Origin: Ilex aquifolium
Taxonomy: Eukaryota > Streptophyta > Magnoliopsida > Aquifoliales > Aquifoliaceae
Direction of reading: 5' to 3'
Assembly (NCBI GenBank): GCA_951799425.1
Contig: OX637394.1
Coordinates: 36,058,001 to 36,122,000, forward strand
Length of the DNA: 64,000 bases
The first letter of the stretch is position 1. Every line of letters starts with the position of its first letter. The notes beneath the pieces are model-generated. The model did no database searches, had not been told where the DNA came from, and saw nothing but the letters and a program-made list of their open reading frames with translations. Shown piece by piece: positions 1-10,675 of this stretch. The translations under genes and the position numbers were made by a program.

Positions 1-845
1 ACATGAATTCACGTTGGGTTCATTTCACATATCCAATCATAGAAATCACATTTAGTAACTTCTAAATACCTATCCAATCATAGGATTTTCCTTTACCCAT
101 TTCAATACCCAATTCACCCAATTTCACGACAATAGGCAAGAGATACATAGGCTATCATCCTACCCATTCCATAAAAACATTATAGGCTTGGAATAAACCT
201 TAGTAGGAAGAAACCCTACCTCTTGTAGCGTGTAGAATCGCCGTGGGAAGCTCCTAGAACTCAAAGCAAGCTTGAATCCTCCACTTCCAAATTTTCGGCC
301 TCCCAATGTTCGGTGAAAGCCGTCATTTTTGGTACCCACGCGTAGCCCTCGTCGAGTAGAACAATTTTTGTTCTTGGCCCAAGTGGATTCGAGCTCTAAA
401 ATGGAGTAGATCGTAGAGAGAAGTTGAGTTTTCTCTCACTTTCCCTCTCTTCTTTTCTCTCGTCTGAAACCGGCTGAAATGGTGAAGGAGAAGTCTGATT
501 TTTCAGACTTTAGGCCCCTATTTATATTTTAGAATACTTGGCCCACAATTCGCCTCACGTCCTATTTAATTTCGGGTCCGTTTTAATCCCGAAACGACTA
601 AATTTCGCTCCGGTTCAAGTTCGAATTATTTTTATTTTAACTTGTCTCTAATATTTCCCCAAACTTGGAAATTTTATAAAAAATTCGTGTACAGGGTCAC
701 CCGGGGCCCGTTCGTCTCGTAAAACGCGAAAAATCCGACTATCTCGGAATTCAACGAAATTTGACGTGGTAACTAGATTTCGCGAGACGAATCCAACGGT
801 GAGGTCCGTTTCGTCATCCGAGTTCTAGAAAAATTCAGGTTTACA
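1..845 (-). mobile_element. Partial long LTR (chromovirus-like), cut by window edge
   Basis: Read on the minus strand, an LTR begins TGTAAACCTG at 845 and runs off the left edge. It resembles, in inverted orientation, the first kilobase of the solo LTR at 14265: both share CCGAGATAGTCGGATTTT and a CTACGCGTGGGTACC block, and both have a TATA box. It is inserted in the 3' part of Tat element A and cuts the antisense ORF there. The right target-site copy would be ACCTG (846-850); the left copy is outside the window. No coding region is visible, so Tekay/Del chromovirus membership is inferred only from LTR length and style. Confidence 0.75.
519..526 (-). promoter_or_regulatory. TATA box of the partial LTR
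   Basis: TATAAATA on the minus strand, at the position corresponding to the CTATAAATA of the related solo LTR (14654). It is the likely core promoter of this LTR. Confidence 0.55.
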
Positions 846-857
846 ACCTGTACCGTA

Positions 858-1313
858 GTGGCAATTTACCGTTTTCCCCTTTTTCACAAAGGTTTAAATT
901 TTCTCGGGTTTTACATGATGAATATCGATGAGCTGCTGCTCGTAGAGCCTAGGACTTTTTTGGAGTTGATAACGAATGAGAACCTTTATCTTCTTGGGGC
1001 TGAGGCTACTGAATATGAGTTTTTCACCCTTCCAGATTATCCTTGGACCTCTCCCTCTGAGTCTGACGAGAAGGATATAAGTGAGGAAGAGGACTCTGAC
1101 GAGGAGGGGGATACTGGCGTGAGTTCAAAGAAGCGTAAGAGGGATGGCTCCTTCTCACCTGACTCTCTTGCCACTGTTTTTCTTACCCCAGCAGGTCAGA
1201 AGCTTCTCGACTCGCTCTACAAGGCTGAACAAGAAAGGGATGAGCTGAAGGAGGAGAATGCGCGCCTGAAGGAGGAAGTAGCCAAGCTGAAGTCACATCT
1301 TAAGAAGAATTAG
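858..1313 (+). pseudogene. Antisense ORF of element A, N-terminus lost
   Basis: The ORF runs opposite to gag-pol, between integrase and the missing 3' LTR, where Tat elements are known to carry an additional antisense ORF. About 150 residues remain. A hydrophobic N-terminal part (LLLVEPRTFLELI) is followed by an acidic Ser/Glu-rich linker (about residues 65-90), a basic KKRKR cluster that could be a nuclear localisation signal, and a C-terminal Glu/Lys heptad-like coiled coil (about residues 120-150). The upstream end is cut by the LTR junction at 845/846; the frame stays open up to that point, so the GTG at 858 is probably not the native start. The Pfam gypsy-type transposon family (Transposase_28) is a guess. 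Function is unknown. Confidence 0.6.
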
Positions 1314-1439
1314 GAGTTCTACCTCCTTGTATTCTCTTTCTTCCTCTAATTAATGAAAATGCCCAACTTCATTTCTCTTTTACATCTTTCTGAATGCTTG
1401 TATTGTGAATCCTTGAATATCAGATCTTTCTTTTTGAAC

Positions 1440-2195
1440 GTGTATGTGCATATATGAGCTGAGGGACTCGTTTTTTTTCCTTTCCATGAGCTGAAGAGCT
1501 CATCTCTTATCGGACGAGCTAAGGAGCTCATTCTGGATTCTATGAGCTTAGAAGCTCATCGTTTCTTTATGAGCTGAGGAGCTCATCTTGAACTCTATAA
1601 GCTTAGAAGCTTATCTTTTATTTATGAGCTGAGGAGTTCATCCTGAATTTTATAAGCTTAGAAGCTTATCGTTTATTTAGAGCTGAGGAGCTCATCCTGA
1701 ATTTTATAAGCTTAGAAGCTTATCGTTTATTTATGAGCTGAGGAGCTCATCTTGAATTTTATAAGTTTAGAAACTTATCGTTTGTTTATGAGCTGAGGAG
1801 CTCATCTTGAATTTTATAAGCTTAGAAGCTTATCGTTTATTTATGAGTTGAGGAGCTCATCTTGAATTTTATAAGCTTAGAAGCTTATCGTTTATTTATG
1901 AGCTGAGGAGCTCATCTTGAATTTTATAAGCTTAGAAGCTTATCGTTTGTTTATGAGCTGAGGAGCTCATCTGGAGCTGTAGAGCTCATCTGGAGCTGTA
2001 GAGCTCGTTCTGTACTTCATGAGCTGAGGAGCCCATCGCCCCCCTTTTTTTTTTATATACATAAGCTGAAGAGCTTATCCTGAGTTGTAGAGCTCGTGTC
2101 ATTCTATATAAGCTGAATAGCTTATCTTGAGCTGTAGCACTCACTTCGTTCTTTATAAGCTGAATAGCTTATCTTGAGCTGTAGAGCTCGTCTCA
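1440..2195. repeat. Hairpin-rich tandem array (about 55-bp unit) in element A
   Basis: About eight 55-bp units (roughly 1513-1965) are flanked by degenerate half units. Each unit has two short inverted repeats: TGAGCT-gagg-AGCTCA and ATAAGCT-taga-AGCTTAT. Stem arms change together: TGAGCT pairs with AGCTCA, TAAGCT with AGCTTA, and one unit has ATAAGTT with AACTTAT. The array lies between the integrase stop (2289) and the antisense ORF stop (1313). Related AGCT pairs occur in the LTRs of A and C. Confidence 0.85.
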
Positions 2196-2288
2196 TTTAT
2201 TATTTGCTTTTTTTTTTTTGGAAACTGTATGAGGATGAATCAAAAACTTGTTTATTTTTATTGAAAATAACTCTATTACAAGGAAAAC

Positions 2289-2337
2289 TTACTGAAAGAA
2301 CTTCTTAAGATGCTCGGCATTCCAAGAGTGAGGTAGA
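2289..2337 (-). pseudogene. Last codons of element A integrase, separated by solo LTR
   Basis: On the minus strand this encodes a conserved Tat integrase tail (WNAEHLKKFFQ) followed by TAA at 2291-2289. Its upstream continuation is at 4200, on the other side of the solo LTR. This shows that the LTR entered the integrase C-terminal coding region about 15 codons before the stop. Confidence 0.85.
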
Positions 2338-4199
2338 TGATTGATTGGTAATTACGTCGTTCCTAACCTCGTAACATCACCCTCACCCTCAATGTGTGTA
2401 TGTGGCTTATAGTGATGGGGGAGTGTCACTCTCCCTCCGGATGATGCAAGAAGATAGGAAACAACAACAAAATGGATGTGAATGGAAATGTGATGAACAA
2501 AATAGATGGAATGAGATGCGGTGTGCACAAAAATGCTCCCCAATCGAAAGGAGTCTTTTGTGGTCGTGTGTTTTACTTGGAAAATATTCCAAGGTCGTCT
2601 CCTCAGGGAAGGAAAAGGAGTTTTGTGAAAGTGATTTTGCAAAAGTGAAAAGAAAGTGTAAAATCTTGTATTTGAGTTTTGTGTTTGGTTTGTGAATGAA
2701 AATGCAAATAAAGCAAGTGTTGATTAACCACAAAGGTTCACTCCAATGGGAATGTCAAGCCAACTCAAAGCCTTCCTCCGATTGAGCATGAATGAACGAT
2801 TGATTCGGGGGAAGCTAGGGACGAGATTGGTGAGTAATCTAAGCATAAACCGTGACTAGGCCTACGGAATATCAAAGGCTCACCAACTCATCCACTCTCA
2901 ACCCCGTCAAACCAAACCATTTGACTCAAAAGGGAGGAAAGAAGAAGAGTTGAAATGGAATCCCCAAGAGGAATTTTTCCTTGGATTAACCAACTTAAAT
3001 CCTAGCTAATCATACATAAAAATGAAAGACAAGCATAATGTAAAGACATATAATGAAGACATGAAGCATGAAAATTAACTTACAACAAGAAATCTAAAGC
3101 TATGAAGAGAAATATTCAAAACCCATTTTAAGCTAAAAATGAAGAACATGAAAGCATAACAATGGTGAAATGAAGAACATGTAAGTAAACTTGCAATAGA
3201 CTTGAAAGGAATGACATTAAAGACAATAGATTAAACTTAGAAGATCCTTACAAGAGATTACATGACAATGGAATGAAGAGAATGCAAAAATGTAAACTTT
3301 CGGCACTATTCATTGTCTTCTTCATTGGAACTAAACTAAGCTTAGGTAGCCCCCTCAATACAAGCTTGTAATGTTGAATATATGGAGTGTATGCCTCTCA
3401 TTTTCGTGCATGGTGGTCCCCCTAGCTGTGTGAACGAGCTCCCATCAAGAGAGGGCTGAATGGATGGCTTTGACAGGCTAGGGAGAGCATAGCCTGGCAG
3501 CCCACTTCCCTCCCCCTTCCTTCAATGTTCAAGCCTCAAAAGTCTTCCCCAAGGTGTAAGAGAGACATGGTTGTGTAAGGAAATGTTGGGGGAAACGTGG
3601 GAGAATCGATGGTGGGACCCCCAAGCAAGTGGGGCTGAGTTGCAGGAGCATCGGGGCTGCTTCAGGGGAGCGTACCGGTACGCGTACCGGTACCCCGAAA
3701 ACCAGAAACTTCGGCGTACCGGTACGCGTACCGGTACCCTCTTTTCTGCTCTGGACCACTTTTAGTAGAATCGGCATAACTTTTGATCCAACCGTTGGAA
3801 TGGTCTGAAATTTTGACACAAAATAGAAGACACCCAGATATACAACTTTCATGTTTTGAAATTTTTCAAATTCTGAGTAGATTATGGTCAAAATGGAGGA
3901 ACGCCGAGACAGTACTTCCAAACGATGTGGCTGCTGCTGCCCTTGTTCCCAAGCACCAATGCCTTCTTGATTTCTTCACTTTTAAGCCTCCAATTCTTCA
4001 TGTATTGTGTCCATGCCTTCACCACACATCCATCAAGGTTGCAATGTCCTAAAATCAATCATTTAAGCTATAAAAGGTTGCAACATCAAAATATCAACAT
4101 TATAGTTCAAAACGGCCAACTTCTAAGCACTTATATGCAAAAGTTGAGTTGAAAAGCTTGCAATGAGGCCATGAAATATGCAAAATTACGCACTCATCA
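2338..4199 (-). mobile_element. Solo LTR, Athila ACCGGT-palindrome family, inserted in integrase of A
   Basis: On the minus strand the LTR starts TGATGAGTGCGTAATTTTGC at 4199 and ends in ...CA at 2338. Flanks are GTAGA (2333-2337) and GTAGG (4200-4204), a 4/5 match to a 5-bp TSD. It is homologous to the solo LTR at 44284 and to LTR G at 56376. It contains a cluster of CGTACCGGTACG palindromes. No internal region remains, so it arose by LTR-LTR recombination. Open frames inside it have no known homology and I treat them as chance. Confidence 0.88.
3671..3738. repeat. CGTACCGGTACG palindrome cluster in solo LTR
   Basis: Four overlapping or adjacent copies of the palindrome GTACCGGTAC occur as two pairs (3671-3693 and 3714-3738). 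They sit where related LTRs carry CTACCGGTAG, just before the conserved CTGCTCTGGACCA block. Confidence 0.85.
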
Positions 4200-4961
4200 G
4201 TAGGATCTTTCCTTCTTATGTTTGTAACTCATAGTTCCCCGGCCTAATCACTCTTGAAACGACGTCGGGGCCTTCCCAGTTTGGCCCCAACTTCGCAAGC
4301 AAAAGCCTCCTAAGCACCAAGTCTCCAACCTTGAAGCTTTTGTGATTTACCTTCCTGTCGTAATATCTTGCGGTTTTTCTCTGATAACTCTGAATGTGCT
4401 GCAGAGCTCTCTCTCTTCTTTCGTCTAAGAGGTCGAGGTTCAGCAGGAGGGATTCATCATTATGCTCTGGATTCGCGAGCTCGGTTCTAGGGGATGGTAT
4501 CCCTACCTCTACAGGCGACACTGCTTCAGTTCCAAACGCGAAAGCAAACGGTGTTTCCTGAGTTGCTGTCCTAGGGGTTGTTCTGCATGGCCACAACACT
4601 TATGGGATAGCTTGGTCTTCAAGGCTGCTTTGATTGTCCTGATTGTCACCTCTGCTTGTCCATTTGATTGTGGATGGGCTGGGGTCGAGAAATAATTCTT
4701 TATTCCCAGCTCTGCGCAAAACTTCTTGAACTTCGGGTTGTTAAACTGTTTCCCATTATCAGAGACGATTGCTCTAGGTACTCCAAATCTGCAGACTATA
4801 GACTTCCAAGTGAAATTCTGAACCTTTTGCTCCGTGATTGTGGCCAGAGGCTCCACCTTAGCCCATTTAGTGAAATAGTCCACTCCAATTATGACGAATT
4901 TACACTGCCCTATGCTGGTGGGGAGAGGGCCAAGAATGTCCAATCCCCATTGCTGAAAGGG
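4200..4961 (-). pseudogene. Element A integrase catalytic core and C-terminal region
   Basis: The retroviral-type integrase core inserts element cDNA into chromosomes. Visible motifs in order are the first Asp in GVDYFTKW, the second Asp in SDNGKQF, the third acidic residue in PQSNGQAE, then RTTPRTATQETPF and the C-terminal WEGPDVVSRV segment (GPY/F-like position). A frameshift with loss of a few residues near 4600 separates the core from the C-terminal part. A TAA appears soon after the NYEL motif, and the coding region is then cut at 4200 by the solo LTR. All catalytic acidic residues are still present, but the protein cannot be made intact. Confidence 0.88.
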
Positions 4962-5671
4962 TCAAGGGCTTACCACCGAGGTTAGGAATTCTGGTGGGCA
5001 ATGAGAGATGTTGGTAAGTATCTGACATGCCTTATACTTCTTAACCAGGTCGGTGGCATCCTTCAGCATGGTGGGCCAGTAATATCCCTGCCTCAAGGCT
5101 TTTCCCGCCAGTGTTCGAGCTCCGATATGGTTACCGCAAATTCCTTCATGAATCTCCCTAAGAATGTAATCGGCATCCTCATCTCCTACACATTTGAGGA
5201 GAGGCATCGAGAATCCTCGCTTGTATAAGTTTCCTTGTACAATAGAAAACATGGCTGACGTCACCCTCATCTTTGCAGCCTCTTTGGGGTCTGTTGGCAA
5301 AGTTTTGTTATGAAGATACTCCCTGATTGAGTCCATCCAAACAGGTGGGGAAAGGACTGAGAAAACTTCCTCCTTATCAACTCCTACTGATGGCTCCGCC
5401 AACTGCTCTACTGGTATCAACCTATCTAAATTCTCCTGTAAAGTAGTTGCTAATCTTGCTAGCGCATCTGCTCGAGCGTTCTCTGATCTAGGGACATGTA
5501 TAATCTTGACTTGCACAAATTTCCTGATCAACTCCTGTACCTTTCTGAGGTAAAGGATCATTTTCTCGCCCTTGGCCTCGTAGGACCCCTCTATTTGCTT
5601 CACCACGAGCAGAGAGTCACTGTAGATCTCCAGCTGTTCTGCTTTCATAGAGTAAACAAGGTTTAAACCTG
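4962..5671 (-). pseudogene. Element A second RNase H (C-terminal part) and integrase zinc domain
   Basis: Continues the second, archaeal-type RNase H typical of Tat elements (IYSDSLLVVKQI, then RSENARADALARLA), which helps remove RNA from hybrids during reverse transcription. A linker leads to the integrase N-terminal zinc domain (HEGICGNHIGARTLAGKAL...KKYKACQ). The first Cys of the usual CX2C pair is replaced by Tyr, a TGT-to-TAT type change, so zinc binding is probably lost. A 1-nt deletion near 5675 separates this from the upstream RT frame. An in-frame TGA at 4964-4962 stands where Tat integrases usually have Trp. Confidence 0.88.
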
Positions 5672-7405
5672 TTATGACAGCTCATATTCTGCCTCGTTGT
5701 TCGAGACCTTAAACCCAAACCTTAGTGCATATTCAACATCTATTTCATCAGGGGAGGTCAAAATTAAGCCAGCTCCGTTGCCCTGAGCGTTGGCAGCTCC
5801 ATCTACAGAGAGCTTCCATGTGGGGAGGTCAGGTACCAACTGCGTGGCCCCCGTGGGTGCTCCCGCTGTGAATTCTGCAATGAAGTCAGCCAGTACTTGC
5901 CCTTTGATGGTTGTTCTCGGTTTATAGCTGATATCGAACTCGCTGAACTCAATGGCCCACTTAACCAGCCTACCCGAAGTCTCTGGCTTACTTAATACTT
6001 GCCTAATTGGTTGATCTGTTGGGATCTCGATAGTGTGGGCTTGGAAATATGGCCTGAGCCTCCTGGCGGTCGTGACTAAGGCTAAAACGAGCTTCTCCAT
6101 CTTTGGGTATCTCTCCTCTGCCCCCCTCAGAGCTCTGCTACAATAATATACTAGTTGCTGAGCTCTGTCATGGTCCCTTACTAGCGTTGCGCTTGTTGAG
6201 AAATCTGACACTGCTAGATAGAGAGTAAGGACCTCACCTTCCACCGGGCTCACCAGAGTAGGTGGGGAGCTCAGATAATTTTTCAGTGTTCTGAACGCTT
6301 CATCACATTGGGCATCCCACTGGAAGGCCTTCTTTAAGACTTGAAAGAAAGGTTGACACTTGTCGCTTGATCTGGACACGAAGCGGCTTAAGGTAGCTAT
6401 TCTACCCGTTAGGCGCTGCACCTCCCTTGTAGTGGACGGAGGTTGCATATCCAGTACCGCTTTCACTTTCTCAGGGTTCGCCTCTATTCCTCTGCTATTA
6501 ACTATGAAGCCCATAAACTTTCCAGCAGAGACTCCAAAGGCACACTTGGCGGGATTGAGCTTCATTTTATATTCTTTTAAGACCTGGAAAGATTCCGCCA
6601 AATGTTTGATATGGAGCTCTGCTTTCAGTGATTTAACCAACATGTCATCAATGTAGACTTCCATGGTCGTTCCGATCTGCTTCTGGAACATTTTATTCAC
6701 CAAGCGCTGATAAGTGGCTTCCGCATTCTTCAACCCGAAAGACATAACTTGGTAACAATACGTCCCTTGCTCGGTTATGAAAGAGGTCTTCTCCTGGTCA
6801 TTAGGGTCCATTCTGATATGATTATATCCAGAGAAAGTGTCCATGAAGCTGAGGAGCTCGTGACCAGCGGTGGCGTCCACAATCAAGTCTATTCGAGGTA
6901 AGGGGAAACTGTCCTTGGGGCAGGCCCTGTTGAGGTAAGTGAAGTCAATGCAGAGGCACCACTTGCCATTGGTCTTCTTAACGAGGACAACATTAGCTAA
7001 CCACATTGGGTAATCCACCTCCCTAATGGCTCTGGCATGTAGAAGTTTGCTGACCTCTTCGTTAATGGCTGTTTGACGCTCTGGGCCGAAACTCCTCCTT
7101 TTTTGTTTGATGGGTTTGCAGCTCGGGTTCACGCTGAGCTTATGCATGATAATCGAGGATTCAATACCTTCCATGTCTTCTTGTTTCCAGGCAAACACCT
7201 CCATGTTTTGCCTTAAAAATTGGATGAGAAGCTCCTTAATCTCTATGCTCAGCTTGGATCCCACATAAACAAGGTGCTCGGGCTCTCCATCTAGCTGTAC
7301 AGGTTCTAGCTCTTCCGACGGGATTGTTCTGGTTTTCAGCTCATCTCTCATGTCGAGTTCATCCAATTGGATGTTCTCAACCTCTTTCATTTTTACAGAC
7401 GCCAT
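5672..7405 (-). pseudogene. Element A reverse transcriptase, RNase H and start of second RNase H
   Basis: Reads open for 577 codons from an internal Met. RT copies element RNA into cDNA in virus-like particles. Motifs in order are the RT entry segment (SFGPERQTAINEEVSKLL), VVLVKKTNGKWCLCIDFTYLN, SFMDTFSGYNHI with the first catalytic Asp, the active site YIDDM near 6643-6658, then RNase H (YLAVSDFSTSATLVRD, YYCSRAL). The second RNase H begins with LSVDGAANAQGNGAGLIL, which is diagnostic of the Tat lineage. The upstream TAG at 7429-7427 separates it from protease in the same frame. RT itself looks undamaged. Confidence 0.92.
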
Positions 7406-7426
7406 GTAGCATTCTCTTGCTACACG

Positions 7427-7843
7427 CTAGTCTCCCCGGACCACTCCGATTCCATTTTCTGTTGGAAATTTGACGACTAAGTGATAGGCAGATAGGATTG
7501 CCCTCATAGAATTAAGGGAAGGCCTTCCAAGCAGGATGTTGTATGTAGAAGGTGCATCAACCACTAGGAATTTTACGGTCGTGGTGGCTTGGCAAGGAGG
7601 GTCACCTAGGGTGAGCACAAGTTGGATTGAGCCTAGGGGGAACACCCTTTCTTCTGAGAAACCTAGCAAGTGAGTACTTACAGGTTCGAGTTTTTCCCTT
7701 CCTACGTCCATTTTGTCGAATGCAGGCGCAAAAATGATGTCTGCCGAGCTCCCATTATCAATCAGAACTCGATGAACGGTTATGTTAGCTACCACGACCC
7801 TTACCACCAATGGATCATCATGGTGGTATTGGCATCCCTTCAA
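7427..7843 (-). pseudogene. Element A aspartic protease
   Basis: Retropepsin-type protease that cleaves the Gag-Pol polyprotein. The active-site motif is LIDNGSSADIIF (Tat form of D-[ST]-G), and the conserved NILLGRPSLN segment lies about 80 residues downstream. It is one frame away from gag: an extra T in a T run near 7855 is the likely cause. It ends at a TAG where Gln is usual, followed in the same frame by RT. The frame change is more likely a mutation than programmed shifting, because the downstream breaks are plainly mutations. Confidence 0.88.
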
Positions 7844-7844
7844 A

Positions 7845-9599
7845 TCAGAATCTGAAAAAAGTGATAGTTGTGTCTAAGCGTGGTGCTTTGGATACAGCAT
7901 TCACTTCGAGAGCTTCTTCGGCTCTGATTCGTCGGAGGTGCGCTTTCCTGGCTGAGCTAGATTCTCCGCCTCCCGCAAATCCTCCAGATATCACTCTGAT
8001 TTCACCTAGAGGCTGCTGATGTGGTGCAGGTGCTTGCTGTTGAGGTGGCGGTGGTGGAAGAGCTCGATTCTGGTTGTCATGGGCCACAAAACGATGCAAC
8101 TGTCCTCGTTGAATTAAGAACTCGATCTCCTTCTTTAATTGAATGCAGTCATCAGTATGGTGACCATGATCCCTGTGGTAGTCACAATACTTTGTGGGGT
8201 CTCTCTTTGCTGGATCCGCCTTCATCCGAGGTGGCCACCTTAGGAACTTCTCGTTTTGGACCTCATATAGAACTTGGGATACCGCGGCAGTGAGCGGGGT
8301 GAATCGCTGAGGTTCGTATCTAGGCTGTAGCTCAGGCTGCATGAGGCCCAAGCGGTCTCTAACATTTCCTCTTCTCTTCGGGGAGCGATCTCTATCCCTT
8401 CTTGGAGACCTTTCTCGCCCTTTTTCTTTCCTGGGACTTCGGTCCCTTTTCTTCTCTTCTTTTTCCTTCTCCTTTCGTGAGGATGCACTCCCCACCTTGG
8501 AAATGAGTGATTCTTCACCGTTTATGTACTTTTCTGCCTTTGCTAACACCTCAGCCATGCTTGCTTGAGGGTTCTTCGATATAGAGAACATCAAATCCTT
8601 TGACTACACTCCTAATCCTGCAATGAAAGCAGTAATGGCAAAATTTTCATCCGGGATATCTACCTTCAGAGATTCTGAATTGAACCTCTGTACATAAGAT
8701 CGCAGGTTCTCATCAGGCCTTTGCTTTATATTTAATAAATAATAGCTCGGCTTCCTGTAGATCCGAGCTCCGATGAAGTGAGACACAAAGGAAATGGAGA
8801 GTTCTTTGAAAGAAGAGATCGAAGCTGGGGGGAGCCTATTGAACCATGCTAAGGCTGATCCCTTCAGGGTGATGGCGAAGGCCCTACACCGCACAGGATT
8901 CTGGTACCCGTGCAGCTCCATTTGGTTTTTGTAGGTGTTGAGGTGATCCACGGGGTCTTTTGTCCCATCGAAAACCTCTATCTGAGGTACTCTGAATTTC
9001 GGAGGAAGGGGGAAATGCAGTACCCCGGGAGTGAATGGGGATTCAGTTTGTTGCACCAAGGCATCCATTGTTACTGGAGTTTTGACCTTCACTGCCTCTC
9101 TCATGTGGCTGAGCTCTTGCTGGATGTCCTTGAAGCGGTGCTCCCAATACTGCTCCATTTTCTCCTGCTGGAAAGGAGGGAAATCATTTCTCTCTAGCCA
9201 TTCGTTTTGGCTTTGTGCTTCTTCATTAACCCCCCTCCTAGGAGGCTGCTGGGGTCCTTGACTGCTCTCCCCTCCTTCGTTCGCTTCCCTGAGGGGATCA
9301 AGGTATTGCCGTTCACTGCGAGGAAGGTCATTCTGGCCTCGCTAGGTTGGTTGCGTCTGTTGAGGGCCTTGTAAGAGCTTCATGAGCTCCTCGTTTTGTT
9401 GAAGTAGGCGTTGATTGACTAGACGAAGGGCGTCTAGTTCATTGTTGGCGGGGGGATCCATCATAGGCGGGTCGTCTTCATCGGTGGGGACGAAATCATG
9501 AAGGTTTTCCGGTTGCCTCCCACTGGTGACCTCTTGGGGATTCTGCATTCTTGGGCGATTCATCTGACTTTTACTCATGTTTCGTGTTGAGACCATCAA
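7845..9599 (-). pseudogene. Element A Gag
   Basis: Structural protein of the virus-like particle. One frame runs from the ATG cluster near 9599 to 7845, with two internal TAG codons (9344-9342 and 8606-8604) at positions where CAG is plausible. In order: a Gln-rich N-terminus, a capsid-like retrotransposon_gag domain around 8620-9010 (FDGTKDPVDHLNTYKNQM, AFAITLKGSALAWFNRLP, PDENLRSYVQRFN), a highly charged Arg/Lys/Ser/Glu-rich segment, and a CX2HX9C knuckle-like motif (CDYHRDHGHHTDDC). After that come a Pro/Gln stretch and a basic tail. The start is the first Met after the primer-binding site. Confidence 0.88.
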
Positions 9600-9635
9600 T
9601 CACTGAAAAATCAGTATATTTGTAATAAGAACTGT

Positions 9636-9655
9636 CGTTCCCACAGACGGCGCCA
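9636..9655 (-). other. Primer-binding site of element A (Tat type)
   Basis: Minus-strand TGGCGCCGTCTGTGGGAACG lies four bases inside the 5' LTR end. This is the tRNA-complementary site characteristic of Tat/Retand elements, where minus-strand cDNA synthesis starts. Confidence 0.92.
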
Positions 9656-9958
9656 AATTGATGATGTTAACCTATCGAAGATGAGCAAAGGATATGGGTG
9701 TGCATGAAATCAAGTGTGGTGTCTGAGCTACAAAGCTCATGCCAAAAATGCTAGTAGATGCTTAGGAAAATTGAGGAAAGGGATTTGAACACAACGACAT
9801 TACAATGGTTCACTGGTCTGGGAGCTCGGCTAGTCCACTCTTAAATGGAGACTCTTGCTCCTATTTTCTTATTGATTGCGTTGGGTATGTTACAATGTAG
9901 TGTGGAGGAAATTAGGGTTCCTCTTGGCTCTATTGCCTGTATCTCAATGGAGGCTTAC

Positions 9959-9973
9959 CCTGCTCTTATAGCC
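9959..9973 (-). promoter_or_regulatory. TATA box of element A LTR
   Basis: GGCTATAAGAGCA on the minus strand, about 430 bases from the LTR start. It marks the probable U3/R transition of the element promoter. Confidence 0.55.
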
Positions 9974-10260
9974 TCTTGCTTACCTCTAACCCGATTTTAC
10001 TTCCTATAATGAAGGGATATTTTCCCCTTACTCTCCCCAATCCGAGAGTTACCTACACTTCACATGGCTGGTTTAATGGACTTTATCCCGAGATCTTTGC
10101 CTTCTGTCGTGGGATCCTCCTTAATCTTTGGAGAGGATCTCGGTTAGTTAAGGTTTTTATGCCTTGATTCCAGCTTGGCTATTACTTCGGAGGTGTTCAC
10201 TATCATCTTGTTGTCTCCTCATCTCTTCCCCTATTATCTTGCTTGGGGGAGCTCTAACAC

Positions 10261-10359
10261 TGGCTGGACGAACTGTGTGTGCCTTACCTGACCTCCTGAG
10301 GAGCTGAGTTCTGGCTGGACGAGCTCTGCGTGCCTTACCTGACCTCCTGAGCTGAGTTC
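10261..10359. repeat. 51-bp direct repeat in element A LTR U3
   Basis: Two copies start TGGCTGGACGA at 10261 and 10312, with GTGCCTTACCTGACCTCCTG and a GAGCT core in each. They lie upstream of the TATA box in element orientation and so are candidate enhancer repeats. Confidence 0.85.
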
Positions 10360-10398
10360 ATTTCCTGGGCTCGTGCTTGGGGTTTATTTTAGGTATCA

Positions 10399-10675
10399 TC
10401 AGTGTCCATCTAACACGGCTATTTAAATACTTTTAGAAAGTGTGTTTGGTTTGGTACAATATGAAACGGAATTAGATAATTGATTCTAGTTCAATCATAT
10501 CGGTAGTAATACCTATATCGTGTATGAATTAAAGTTTGGAGAAGTTGTGGATTCATTTTCCACTGGCAATTACATTTTTGAATGAAAGATTAATGTACAA
10601 TGTTGAATATACAACGAGAAAATCACCCTACGCCAACTCTTTAGTCTAATAATGTACTTTTGTTGCTTTAGATAT
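10399..10675. other. Unclassified spacer between elements A and C
   Basis: AT-rich and without a coding frame or repeat match elsewhere in the window. It may be old host sequence or a relic of an unrecognised repeat. Confidence 0.4.

Larger units (their letters stand above)
846..10398 (-). mobile_element. Element A: Tat/Retand-lineage Ty3/gypsy retrotransposon, left end outside window
   Basis: The element runs right to left: 5' LTR 9659-10398, Tat-type primer-binding site 9636-9655, gag, protease, RT, RNase H, a second RNase H and integrase, then a hairpin array and an antisense ORF. The second RNase H after the first and the DNGSSAD protease motif are Tat-lineage traits. It is broken by a partial LTR at 845 and by a solo LTR at 2338-4199. 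Coding damage is light: three TAG codons where CAG is usual, one TGA, and three 1-nt or small frameshifts. The 3' LTR lies beyond the window. The candidate right target-site copy is TCAGT (10399-10403). Confidence 0.9.
9659..10398 (-). mobile_element. 5' LTR of element A
   Basis: A 740-bp LTR beginning TGATACC (minus strand, at 10398) and ending in CATCATCA at 9659, beside the primer-binding site. It holds a TATA box (9959-9973) and an internal 51-bp direct repeat. Its partner 3' LTR is beyond the left edge of the window. Confidence 0.88.

Noticed and set aside
2396-2733. Several overlapping 90-110 codon frames at the LTR end, with homologues at 38036, 43028, 44361, 57838
   Set aside because: Present on both strands of every related LTR around the GAGGAGACGACCTTGG block; they follow LTR conservation, not protein conservation.
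7845-7860. Programmed frameshift between gag and protease in element A
   Set aside because: The shift is in a T run next to no visible pseudoknot, and the element has other plain mutations; a simple 1-nt insertion is more likely.
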